Below, piece by piece: positions 1 to 7,366 of a stretch of DNA of 64,000 nucleotides. The number at the start of each line of letters is the position of its first letter. Positions within the stretch are counted from its first letter, which is position 1. The translations under genes were made by a program, and so were the position numbers. The DNA is taken from the NCBI GenBank assembly GCA_900318345.1, contig ONKD01000014.1:1-64000 (forward strand), in the 5' to 3' direction. Below the pieces are notes generated by a model, which saw only the letters and a list, made by a program, of their open reading frames with translations, had not been told where the DNA came from and ran no database searches. The stretch comes from an uncultured Prevotellaceae bacterium (GTDB lineage: Bacteria; Bacteroidota; Bacteroidia; Bacteroidales; Muribaculaceae).

Positions 1-42
1 GAGGTACAGCGCATGGTCATCGCCGGTCATTTATTTAAATAA
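1..42 (+). CDS. C-terminal end of an acyl-CoA dehydrogenase (partial)
   Basis: The first 42 bases read in frame as EVQRMVIAGHLFK followed by TAA. The E-V-Q-R-x-V-I-A pattern matches the conserved C-terminus of acyl-CoA dehydrogenases, whose FAD-linked electrons pass to the electron transfer flavoprotein encoded next. The gene ends 16 bases before etfB, which supports a shared operon. Only 13 residues are visible, so the call rests on the tail motif and the neighbours. Confidence 0.6.
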   Translation, partial: EVQRMVIAGHLFK

Positions 43-58
43 ATAAGGAGGACAGAAT

Positions 59-841
59 ATGAATATTATAGTTTGTGTAAAACAAGTTCCCGATACCACG
101 GTTGTCAAGATCGACCCCGTTAAGGGTACCTTGATTCGTGAAGGCGTGCCCAGCATCATGAACCCTGACGACAAGGGTGGTCTGGAGCTCGCATTGAGAC
201 TGAAGGACGAGTGTGGCGCTAATGTCACCGTTATCTCGATGGGTCCTCCCCAAGCCGACGTCATGCTGCGCGAGGCCCTCGCTATGGGAGCCGACCGTGC
301 CATCCTGCTGAGTGACCGCAAGTTTGCAGGTGCCGATACCTTGGCTACCTCCTATGCCCTCTCGGGCCTGTGCCGCGTGCTGGACTATGACCTCATCATC
401 GCTGGCCGCCAGGCCATCGACGGTGACACCGCCCAGGTGGGTCCCGAGCTCGCTGAGCACCTTGACCTGCCGCAGATTACCTACGTTGCCGGTGCCAAAT
501 TGCTCGACAACGGCAATCTGGAGGTCGAGAAAGAGAACGAGGATGGCGTGCAAGTCCTCGAGGTCGAGGGCAAGTGCCTGTTGACCGTGCTCGCTTCGGC
601 CTTTGACGCCCGCTACATGAGCGTGAGCGGCATCATGGAGGCCTATGACAAGGAAGTCGAGGTCTGGAGTGCCGACAAGATCGATGTGGACGAGGGCAAG
701 CTGGGTCTTGCAGGTTCTCCCACCAAGGTCTTCAAGTCCTTCCCCAAGGCCATGAAGGCTCCTGGCGAGGTTCACGAGGTAACTCCCGAGGAGGCCGTTG
801 AACTCATCGTTAATCAACTCAAAGCTAAACACATTATCTAA
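59..841 (+). CDS. etfB: Electron transfer flavoprotein, beta subunit
   Basis: 260 aa, a normal length for EtfB/FixA. The start MNIIVCVKQVPDT is typical of the family, and D-x-x-x-x-A-G-R-Q-A-I-D-G-D-T near residues 115-128 is the conserved nucleotide-binding stretch. EtfB pairs with EtfA to carry electrons in the cytoplasm from acyl-CoA dehydrogenases to the quinone pool or to bifurcating partners. A strong ribosome binding site (aggagg, 48-53) fixes the start. etfA follows after 14 bases and an acyl-CoA dehydrogenase end precedes it, so the three form one operon. Confidence 0.95.
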   Translation: MNIIVCVKQVPDTTVVKIDPVKGTLIREGVPSIMNPDDKGGLELALRLKDECGANVTVISMGPPQADVMLREALAMGADRAILLSDRKFAGADTLATSYALSGLCRVLDYDLIIAGRQAIDGDTAQVGPELAEHLDLPQITYVAGAKLLDNGNLEVEKENEDGVQVLEVEGKCLLTVLASAFDARYMSVSGIMEAYDKEVEVWSADKIDVDEGKLGLAGSPTKVFKSFPKAMKAPGEVHEVTPEEAVELIVNQLKAKHII

Positions 842-855
842 AAACTCACTGCATT

Positions 856-1872
856 ATGGATAAGAAAGATTATAAGAACGTATTCGTTTTTGCTGAGCAG
901 CGCGAGGGTGTCATCCAGTCCGTTGCGTTTGAGCTTTTAGGTAAGGCACGCGACCTGGCCGACGCACTCGGCGAGAAGGTCGTGGCTATGTTGCTGGGTT
1001 GCGGCATCAAGGACCAGGCTCAGGCCCTCATCGAGCAGGGTGCCGACGAGGTCATCGTTGTTGACGCTCCCGAGCTGAAGGACTTCCTCAGCGAGCAGTA
1101 CTCACAGGCTGTCGGCCAGATCATCCTGGACCGTAAGCCCGCTATCGTGCTCTATGGTGCCACCACCATCGGCCGTGACCTGGCTCCGCGCATCGCTTCG
1201 CGCCTCAAGACCGGTCTTACCGCCGACTGCACCAAGCTTGACATCGAGCCCGACAAGGACGGCGAACCCGAATTCCGCATGACCCGTCCCGCCTTTGGCG
1301 GCAACCTCATGGCAACCATCATCTGCCCCAACAACCGTCCGCAGATGTCAACCGTTCGCCCCGGTGTGATGCAGAAGATGCAGCGCCAGCCCGGACGCCA
1401 GGGTGTCATCACCGAGTTTGCGCCCAAGTTCGACGCCAGCAAGTTTAAGGTAAAACTCGTCAAGACCATCAAGGCCGACAAGCAGATTGCAGACATCGCC
1501 GAGGCAAAGGTCCTCGTCAGCGGTGGACGCGGTGTGCATGACAAGGAAGGCTTTGACAAGCTCCAGGCTCTCGCCGACGTCCTCGGCGGCCAGGTGGCTT
1601 CGTCACGTGCCATGGTCGACAACGGCGTGATGCCTCATGAGTGCCAGGTTGGTCAGACGGGTAAGACCGTCCGTCCCGCCCTCTACATGGCTTGCGGTAT
1701 CAGCGGTGCCATCCAGCACCTTGCCGGTATGGAGGAGAGCGATTTCATCATCGCCATCAACAAGGACAAGTTCGCCCCCATCTTCAGCGTCGCTGACCTG
1801 GGTATCGTGGGTGACCTCCACAAGATTGTCCCCATGTTGACCGAGCGCATCAAGAAAGAACTTGAGGCATAA
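856..1872 (+). CDS. etfA: Electron transfer flavoprotein, alpha subunit
   Basis: 338 aa, the usual EtfA/FixB length. The C-terminal half carries the FAD-binding signature: V-S-G-G-R-G, then S-R-A-x-V-D-x-G, then Q-V-G-Q-T-G-K-T-V-R-P, then C-G-I-S-G-A-I-Q-H-L-A-G-M. It forms the FAD-bearing half of the ETF heterodimer with EtfB and acts in fatty-acid or branched-acid oxidation or butyrate-type metabolism. The open frame ends 24 bases before a terminator hairpin, which closes the operon. Confidence 0.95.
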   Translation: MDKKDYKNVFVFAEQREGVIQSVAFELLGKARDLADALGEKVVAMLLGCGIKDQAQALIEQGADEVIVVDAPELKDFLSEQYSQAVGQIILDRKPAIVLYGATTIGRDLAPRIASRLKTGLTADCTKLDIEPDKDGEPEFRMTRPAFGGNLMATIICPNNRPQMSTVRPGVMQKMQRQPGRQGVITEFAPKFDASKFKVKLVKTIKADKQIADIAEAKVLVSGGRGVHDKEGFDKLQALADVLGGQVASSRAMVDNGVMPHECQVGQTGKTVRPALYMACGISGAIQHLAGMEESDFIIAINKDKFAPIFSVADLGIVGDLHKIVPMLTERIKKELEA

Positions 1873-1895
1873 CACATCCTTGACACAAAAACTAA

Positions 1896-1922
1896 GGGCG
1901 GGCGCCATCATGGCACCCGCTC
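1896..1922 (+). terminator. Terminator-like hairpin after etfA
   Basis: A GC-rich 12-bp stem (1896-1907 with 1911-1922, two G-U pairs, 3-base loop) lies just after the etfA stop. The downstream T-run is weak. Confidence 0.55.
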
Positions 1923-1964
1923 TCGTTATCTATATAAACTACGAACTACGCTAATTCACGCGAC

Positions 1965-2114
1965 AAAGCATTGTTCACAACCCCTGCGAGCAATCTTTTT
2001 TTACATGTAATTATCATGAATTTTTCATTAATTAATGGCCCATTCACGGCAATTCACGTGAAAGAAACTAATTATCGCTAATCATTATTAAATTTGTGAT
2101 AATCAGCGTAATCA
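1965..2114. repeat. Flanking direct repeat, left copy (about 150 bp)
   Basis: Starting at aaagcattgttcacaacccc, this AT-rich segment is nearly identical to 5012-5176 and in the same orientation. The right copy carries a 15-bp insertion (near 5111-5125) and a few substitutions. The last three bases of this copy (2112-2114) form the TGA stop codon of the minus-strand restriction-modification gene. The two copies therefore bracket that gene exactly. Outside the gene end this stretch holds nothing coding. Confidence 0.9.
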
Positions 2115-4931
2115 GCGTTTTGCTAGAATTTGGCTGTATAGGTCGAACAGGCGGGCGACGATGTCGGGCTCGGCCATGTCGGGGGCGAAGCCATAGGCCG
2201 CCATCACCGCGCGGTCGTTCTCGCGGTGGGCCTTGCGCAGCTCGGGCGGCATCGTCACCGGGTCATACAGGTCGGCCAGCGACGAGTCGGGGTACAGCGC
2301 ACGCGCGTCAAGGATGCCCTGCGCCGTTTGAGCAATCTTTTCCTGTTGCTCGGCATTGACCTCGGGCCACGGGAAGTTATTGTAAACCACGTCCTTGCTG
2401 TAGCGGTAATCACTCTTTAATCGCCCACAAACAGCCCGCATCCATGCCATGTGGACACTCGACTCCAACACCCCAAAATGATATAAACTAGCACCAGGAA
2501 CGATTTGTACGGCATCATTTGTCACGACATCAGAAAGCACATATCCCATTGGCACATATTCACGACGTTCTGAAGAGACTCTTGGAATAATGAGATTATA
2601 ATTTACCTGATCATCATTCCATATTGTACTTCCATCATCATTTCGTTTTGGAATATTCGGTTGTGTTCGTTGAGCGAACAAATGAGGAGTATCTGCAAAT
2701 TTACGAATTGCCGCAGCTGGACTTTTCAACCGGTTAGATTTGCAGGCAGCAACCCTTTCAAGTACTTTCGGCAAAAGGCGTAAGGCTGCGGGGCTTATGC
2801 CATCCAACCAAAGGCAATAACGTATTTTGTCATTTAGATGGGGTTTGTTATTGATGAATTCCGTTGCCCCTATCAATGTATAAATCCATTTAATGGCTTG
2901 CGGCTCTTTTTTTAATAAAACGTCTTTCTCTTCTTTTGATAATATAAGAAATCCTCCATCAGCTGGTTTGTTTCCATATATCATTTGGGGAACATTGCAA
3001 ATAGCTTTATTTTGACTTTTTACAATCACATTTGGAGCATCTACGAGATAGGGGTTAATGTTTTTGCATTCAACAACGCCATCTTCACTATAAATATACT
3101 TGTGCTTACGGTTCTTATGTGCAAAACCTATGATTACACAATGAACGTGAGCCTTGTCATGAGCTTCACTGTTCCATTTAAAAGTTGTATGAGCAAAATT
3201 GATTGTAACATCAAGTGATTCCCATATTCTCCCTATTGTCTCGCCTTGAGTAACTGAATTTGTTGAGACAAAAGCGCATTCAATGAGTGAATCACGTGTA
3301 AAATCACAAGCTTTTTTGAACCAACAACTTACATAATCTATATTCTTAATACCAGGATAAATAGCAGCAACGTCAGCCTTTTGATCTGACGTCATATAAG
3401 TAAACCCCACAAACGGGGGATTGCCCATGATATAGTTAAGTTTGTCCTTGGGGATGACGGTTTCCCAATCCATGCGCAGGGCGTTGCCCTCGGCGATGTT
3501 GGTATAGGTCTTCAAGGGCAGGAAATCGATATCGTGATGGATGATACGCTCGGTCTCGGCCATCATCTGGGCCTCGCTGATCCACAGAGCCGTTTTAGCG
3601 ACTGTCACGGCAAAATCGTTGATCTCGATGCCATACAACTGGTGAATGTTGACTTGTATGGGATTAACAAACTCATCGCCGATAATATTGTATGTTTCAG
3701 TTTTTTCATAACGGGCACGGATTGCACGGTTTTCCAATCGGCGCAATGACAGGTATGTTTCAGTCAAGAAATTGCCGCTGCCGCAAGCGGGATCAAGAAA
3801 AGTCAACGAGGCCAGTTTTTCTTGATATTTGATGGCTTGTCGCTTGCGTTTGGCGATGGCAGGTTCAACGAGGATGCCGTCCAGTTCCTGGCGCAAGTCG
3901 TTCAGGAACAGCGGGTCGATGACCTTGTGGATGTTCTCGATGCTGGTGTAGTGCATGCCGCCGCTGCGGCGCGTCTCGGGATTCAATGTGCTCTCAAACA
4001 CCGCGCCAAAGATGGTGGGCGAGATCTCGCTCCAGTCAAAGTCGTGCGAGGCGTTCTGCAACAACAGGGTGCGTATTTCATCATTCATACGAGGAATCTC
4101 AATGTCCTCGTTAAAAAGACCACCGTTGGCATAGGGGAAGGCCTTGAGGTCGTCCATCAGGTAACGGCTACGCTGCTCGACGGGCGTGTTCAACACCTCA
4201 AATAGGCGTACGAGCGCATTGCGCAGGTCTTGGGCCTCATATCGGGCGAGGTAGTCGTGAAACTGGTCGTGGGTGAACACGCCGGCATCCTCGGCATAGA
4301 GGCAGAACACCAGCCTCACGCACAGGATGTTGAGCCACCTGAGCGCCTCGGGCGAATTGTCGTCATACTGCGTGAGCAGCGCGTCATAGAGCCGCCCCAC
4401 AATCTCGCCCGCCTGCATCGACACCTGCATCTCGCGCGAGATGTGCTCTTTTTGGGCATCGACAAGGAATGCGAGGCGGTAGTACTCCTTGCCCAAGTTC
4501 TTGAGCAGGATTTGTTCGGGTTGGTCAAGGGGATGTTCCATGTCATAAACATGGAACTCAGCAAAGTTGCACGTCACAATCCAACGTGGATGCATCGAGA
4601 CGGGCAAATTAGTAATATAACGCTTGGCTTGCTGGAAGGGGGTGAGTATTTTTCCATCGCTTTGTACGGATTGCCGAAGTAAGTTGGTACCCAGTGACTT
4701 TTGCTCGATAAGCACGCGCGTCGAGGAAATATAAGCATCCATAAAATTAGTTGCCTCTAACTTGACTGGGCTTTCATAATTGATGAAAGTTGAGGGATGT
4801 TCAATGCCAAAGACCTCCGTTAATAACTCAGTCCAGAAAATTTGGCTCTCGCCCTTCTCGTAGCCCTTGCCCGCCCAGCGCTGGGCAAACTGCTCGGCAG
4901 TTTGTGCTATATGTTTCTCGCTCTTGTTCAT
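2112..4931 (-). CDS. MmeI-like (type IIL) bifunctional restriction-modification enzyme
   Basis: 939 aa, close to MmeI (about 920 aa). An N-terminal nuclease-like region has D65 and then E76-Q-K78, the spacing of the D-(x)n-E-x-K catalytic motif of MmeI enzymes. The gamma-class adenine methyltransferase core follows, with the SAM motif F-L-D-P-A-C-G-S-G-N-F near residue 377 and catalytic N-P-P-F near 502. The C-terminal third, from about residue 640, fits the target-recognition and tail region. Such proteins methylate and cleave DNA with one polypeptide and act in phage or plasmid defence. The gene stands alone between two direct repeats, and its stop codon lies inside the left one. The nuclease call depends on one short motif. 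A methyltransferase-only relative is the alternative. Confidence 0.82.
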   Translation of the reverse strand: MNKSEKHIAQTAEQFAQRWAGKGYEKGESQIFWTELLTEVFGIEHPSTFINYESPVKLEATNFMDAYISSTRVLIEQKSLGTNLLRQSVQSDGKILTPFQQAKRYITNLPVSMHPRWIVTCNFAEFHVYDMEHPLDQPEQILLKNLGKEYYRLAFLVDAQKEHISREMQVSMQAGEIVGRLYDALLTQYDDNSPEALRWLNILCVRLVFCLYAEDAGVFTHDQFHDYLARYEAQDLRNALVRLFEVLNTPVEQRSRYLMDDLKAFPYANGGLFNEDIEIPRMNDEIRTLLLQNASHDFDWSEISPTIFGAVFESTLNPETRRSGGMHYTSIENIHKVIDPLFLNDLRQELDGILVEPAIAKRKRQAIKYQEKLASLTFLDPACGSGNFLTETYLSLRRLENRAIRARYEKTETYNIIGDEFVNPIQVNIHQLYGIEINDFAVTVAKTALWISEAQMMAETERIIHHDIDFLPLKTYTNIAEGNALRMDWETVIPKDKLNYIMGNPPFVGFTYMTSDQKADVAAIYPGIKNIDYVSCWFKKACDFTRDSLIECAFVSTNSVTQGETIGRIWESLDVTINFAHTTFKWNSEAHDKAHVHCVIIGFAHKNRKHKYIYSEDGVVECKNINPYLVDAPNVIVKSQNKAICNVPQMIYGNKPADGGFLILSKEEKDVLLKKEPQAIKWIYTLIGATEFINNKPHLNDKIRYCLWLDGISPAALRLLPKVLERVAACKSNRLKSPAAAIRKFADTPHLFAQRTQPNIPKRNDDGSTIWNDDQVNYNLIIPRVSSERREYVPMGYVLSDVVTNDAVQIVPGASLYHFGVLESSVHMAWMRAVCGRLKSDYRYSKDVVYNNFPWPEVNAEQQEKIAQTAQGILDARALYPDSSLADLYDPVTMPPELRKAHRENDRAVMAAYGFAPDMAEPDIVARLFDLYSQILAKR

Positions 4932-4955
4932 ACCTTCACATTAGTTATCGATGCA

Positions 4956-4963
4956 CAAAGTTA
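4956..4963 (-). promoter_or_regulatory. Promoter -7 box of the restriction-modification gene
   Basis: Minus-strand TAACTTTG matches the Bacteroidota -7 consensus TAnnTTTG and lies 25 bases upstream of the ATG at 4931. It sits between the gene and the right repeat, so the gene carries its own promoter. No clear -33 TTTG was found. Confidence 0.5.
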
Positions 4964-5011
4964 ATCAAAAATAGTGATTCTCTCGAAGCCCCCGACCATT
5001 TCTCATAAAAA

Positions 5012-5176
5012 AAAGCATTGTTCACAACCCCTGCGAGCAATCTTTTTTTACATGTAATTATCATGAATTTTTCATTAATTAATGGCCCATTCACGGCAAT
5101 TCACGTGAAAGCGAATTACGCTAATGAAACTAATTATCGCTAATAATTATTAAAATCGTGATAATCAGCGTAATCA
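5012..5176. repeat. Flanking direct repeat, right copy (about 165 bp)
   Basis: Same sequence and orientation as 1965-2114, with a 15-bp insertion containing aattacgctaat and scattered changes near the end. The two copies start 3,047 bp apart. The unit between them holds one gene with its promoter. No open reading frame is evident in the repeat. Confidence 0.9.
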
Positions 5177-5257
5177 ACATTTATTTATTATGATTGTTTT
5201 TCTTGTCATTCTTGTCTTATGAACGGCTATGAGGGGTGGTAATTCAATAGTTTTGCT

Positions 5258-5265
5258 TACCTTTG
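5258..5265 (+). promoter_or_regulatory. Promoter -7 box before the VanX-like gene
   Basis: TACCTTTG fits TAnnTTTG. It predicts transcription from about 5272, roughly 26 bases before the chosen start. Confidence 0.5.
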
Positions 5266-5297
5266 CAGCCGAATATGAACCAAAATAGTTGAGAAAG

Positions 5298-6065
5298 ATG
5301 AAGATAATGTATAGACAGTGGATGTGGGCCGTGATGCTGGTCATTTGCGGCTGCATGACATCGTGCAAGAGCACTCAGGGGCTTCAGGCCATCGACCCCA
5401 CGATGGATTCGAGCCAATTTGCTAACATCACCGACGTCGTGCCCGACGCGATTCTGGAGATACGCTACCATAGCACCTACAACTTTGTGGGAGCGCGCAT
5501 TGACGGATATGAGGAACCGGTGGCGCTGATGACGCGCGTGGCAGCAGACAGCCTGCGCGCCGTGAGCGACGACCTCAAGCGTCATGGCTATCGCTTGAAG
5601 ATCTTTGACGCTTATCGCCCGCAGCGTGGCGTGGACCACTTTATGCGTTGGTCACAGGACCTGACCGACACCATCACCAAGGCCTATTTCTATCCCTACC
5701 TGACCAAGAAGCAGGTGTTTGACGGCGAATATGTCGCTACCAGGAGCGGCCACTCCCGTGGCTCGACGGTGGACTTAACGCTCTTTGACATGAAGACCGG
5801 TAAGGAAGTGGACATGGGCGGCACGTTTGACTGGTTTGGCCACGAGAGCCATCCCGACTACGGCGGCAACCCCGAGACGCTGGAATATACCGGCCCCGAG
5901 TCAGACATCACCTCCGAGCAGTTCTATAACCGCATGGTGCTGCGCACGGCGATGCTGCGCCACGGCTTCAAGCCGCTCGACAACGAGTGGTGGCACTTCA
6001 CCTTGAAGAACGAGCCCTTCCCTGACACCTACTTCAACTTCCCCGTCAAGACCCTCAGTCATTGA
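5298..6065 (+). CDS. VanX-like D-alanyl-D-alanine dipeptidase, lipoprotein
   Basis: About 255 aa. The zinc motif S-G-H-S-R-G-S-T-V-D (family pattern SxHxxGxxxD) and the later E-W-W-H box are the metal and catalytic signatures of peptidase family M15D. The D-A-Y-R-P motif near residue 110 is also typical. The start M-K-I-M-Y-R-Q-W leads into a hydrophobic stretch ending in a lipobox before Cys (M-T-S-C), so the enzyme is probably lipid-anchored in the periplasm and cleaves D-Ala-D-Ala during wall turnover. No van genes are nearby, so a resistance role is not supported. The ATG at 5307 is an alternative start. Confidence 0.88.
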   Translation: MKIMYRQWMWAVMLVICGCMTSCKSTQGLQAIDPTMDSSQFANITDVVPDAILEIRYHSTYNFVGARIDGYEEPVALMTRVAADSLRAVSDDLKRHGYRLKIFDAYRPQRGVDHFMRWSQDLTDTITKAYFYPYLTKKQVFDGEYVATRSGHSRGSTVDLTLFDMKTGKEVDMGGTFDWFGHESHPDYGGNPETLEYTGPESDITSEQFYNRMVLRTAMLRHGFKPLDNEWWHFTLKNEPFPDTYFNFPVKTLSH

Positions 6066-6116
6066 CCCACTGGAGTAGCCGATGGGCAATCGAGCACCGT
6101 TTTATCGGGAGCATAT

Positions 6117-6147
6117 TTTGTGGATTGGCCGAAAAGAATTACTTTTG
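6117..6147 (+). promoter_or_regulatory. Full Bacteroidota promoter (TTTG-N19-TACTTTTG)
   Basis: TTTG at 6117-6120 and TACTTTTG at 6140-6147, 19 bases apart, match both consensus boxes. The predicted 5' leader of the next gene is about 85 bases. Confidence 0.75.
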
Positions 6148-6239
6148 CGGCGCTAAAAAAGAAAGTAATCATCAATAAGTGCAATAACTGGCGCTGTGAT
6201 GCGCTACATCAATAACTTTAACTATTTAATTTTAACAGT

Positions 6240-7091
6240 ATGAAGAAATTTTACATGATTCTCGCAGCTCTTGCTGCAATGACAATGAATGCTCAGGAAA
6301 TGAGCTATGGCGCTATCGAGGTGGGTGATTTTGAGAACGCATCCGAGATTTACAACGGTTCCTACTTCGACATGGCTCCCACCAACTTCTATCTGGCCCA
6401 CACTGGCGCACAGATGATTTACACCACTAACGAGTTGGCCGACCTGCAACTGCTTGAGGGCGTGAAGATCAACAAGCTCACCTTCAAGTTCAACAATGCC
6501 GGCACCTGGGAGGAGATTTACCGCGACGTGAAGTTGTATCTCCAGGAGATCGATGACGCGACTTTTGCTGTCAATGAGGAAGGCATTAAGCAATTCTTCA
6601 CCTTTGGCGAGCCCGTTCTGGAGACTTCGGTAAACTATGACTTTATCACTAGCATGGATGAGGATATCGAGCTCGCTCTCGAGCTGAATGACCCCTTTGA
6701 GATCGCTGCCGGCAAGAACCTGCTCGTGACCGTGGTATTTGACGCTGTTGACGACGACAACTGCACCATGGGTAGCGACTATGCTCCCTTCTATACCAGC
6801 GGCATCCGTCGCCAGGCTATGGTTTATACCAACAACTGGACCAGCTTTGTGGACTACGCCCAGGGCGAGGACTTCCCCAATGCTACCGCTATGCTCGGCT
6901 GCGGCACCAACGTTGAGTTGCCCGTGACCCGCATCGACTACTCTTATCCCACTTCAACTGGTATCCAGGAGATTGAGGCTGCCAAGGCTGGCGACAACGC
7001 CTACTACAACCTCATGGGTCAGAAGTTCAACGGCGAGAACCTGCCCGCTGGCATCTATATCCACAATGGCCAGAAGGTTATGGTGAAGTAA
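6240..7091 (+). CDS. Secreted protein with type IX-like C-terminal tail
   Basis: 283 aa. A signal peptide (MKKFYMILAALAAMTMNA) precedes a beta-rich region of unknown function. The C-terminus (Y-Y-N-L-M-G-Q-K-F-N-G-E-N-L-P-A-G-I-Y-I, then G-Q-K-V-M-V-K) has the layout of Por/type IX sorting domains: a Y-N-L-x-G box, a P-x-G-I-Y-I box and a basic end. It is probably exported through or anchored at the outer membrane. I do not recognise the main domain. The gene has its own promoter and a strong terminator, so it is monocistronic. Confidence 0.75.
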   Translation: MKKFYMILAALAAMTMNAQEMSYGAIEVGDFENASEIYNGSYFDMAPTNFYLAHTGAQMIYTTNELADLQLLEGVKINKLTFKFNNAGTWEEIYRDVKLYLQEIDDATFAVNEEGIKQFFTFGEPVLETSVNYDFITSMDEDIELALELNDPFEIAAGKNLLVTVVFDAVDDDNCTMGSDYAPFYTSGIRRQAMVYTNNWTSFVDYAQGEDFPNATAMLGCGTNVELPVTRIDYSYPTSTGIQEIEAAKAGDNAYYNLMGQKFNGENLPAGIYIHNGQKVMVK

Positions 7092-7118
7092 GAAACAATC
7101 GCTAAAATATTGTTAATC

Positions 7119-7162
7119 AATAAATTAAGGGTACACCCATCGTGGTGTGCCCTTAATTTATT
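7119..7162 (+). terminator. Strong terminator hairpin
   Basis: A 19-bp stem (7119-7137 with 7144-7162, one G-U pair) with a 6-base loop lies 28 bases after the stop of the preceding gene. Confidence 0.8.
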
Positions 7163-7307
7163 GGGATAAAACCTTTCCCCTTGTGAGGTGAGGGCTTTTA
7201 GGACATAGGGCTGTGAGTGAATTTTTGGGCTTGTGGGACAATCAAGGCCGCCTTGAATGGACTGTTGTGTTTTTTAAAAAAACACAAAATCTTTAGAAAA
7301 AATAATA

Positions 7308-7315
7308 TACCTTTG
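7308..7315 (+). promoter_or_regulatory. Promoter -7 box of the NRPS operon
   Basis: TACCTTTG fits TAnnTTTG and lies 51 bases before the first gene of the operon. No convincing -33 TTTG is present. No other promoter match was noticed before the end of the operon near 20.5 kb. Confidence 0.5.
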
Positions 7316-7366
7316 CATTGGTAATTATGATTACTTAGATTTAGTGCATCTTTATCTCTTGATGAA

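Noticed and set aside
2112..4931. PglX-type methyltransferase of a BREX or DISARM system
   Set aside because: No BREX or DISARM partner genes flank it, and the length with an N-terminal D...ExK motif fits a stand-alone MmeI-like enzyme better.
5298..6065. Vancomycin resistance by the VanX-like gene
   Set aside because: No vanH, vanA/B or vanRS genes are nearby, and single VanX-like lipoproteins are common in Bacteroidota wall metabolism.
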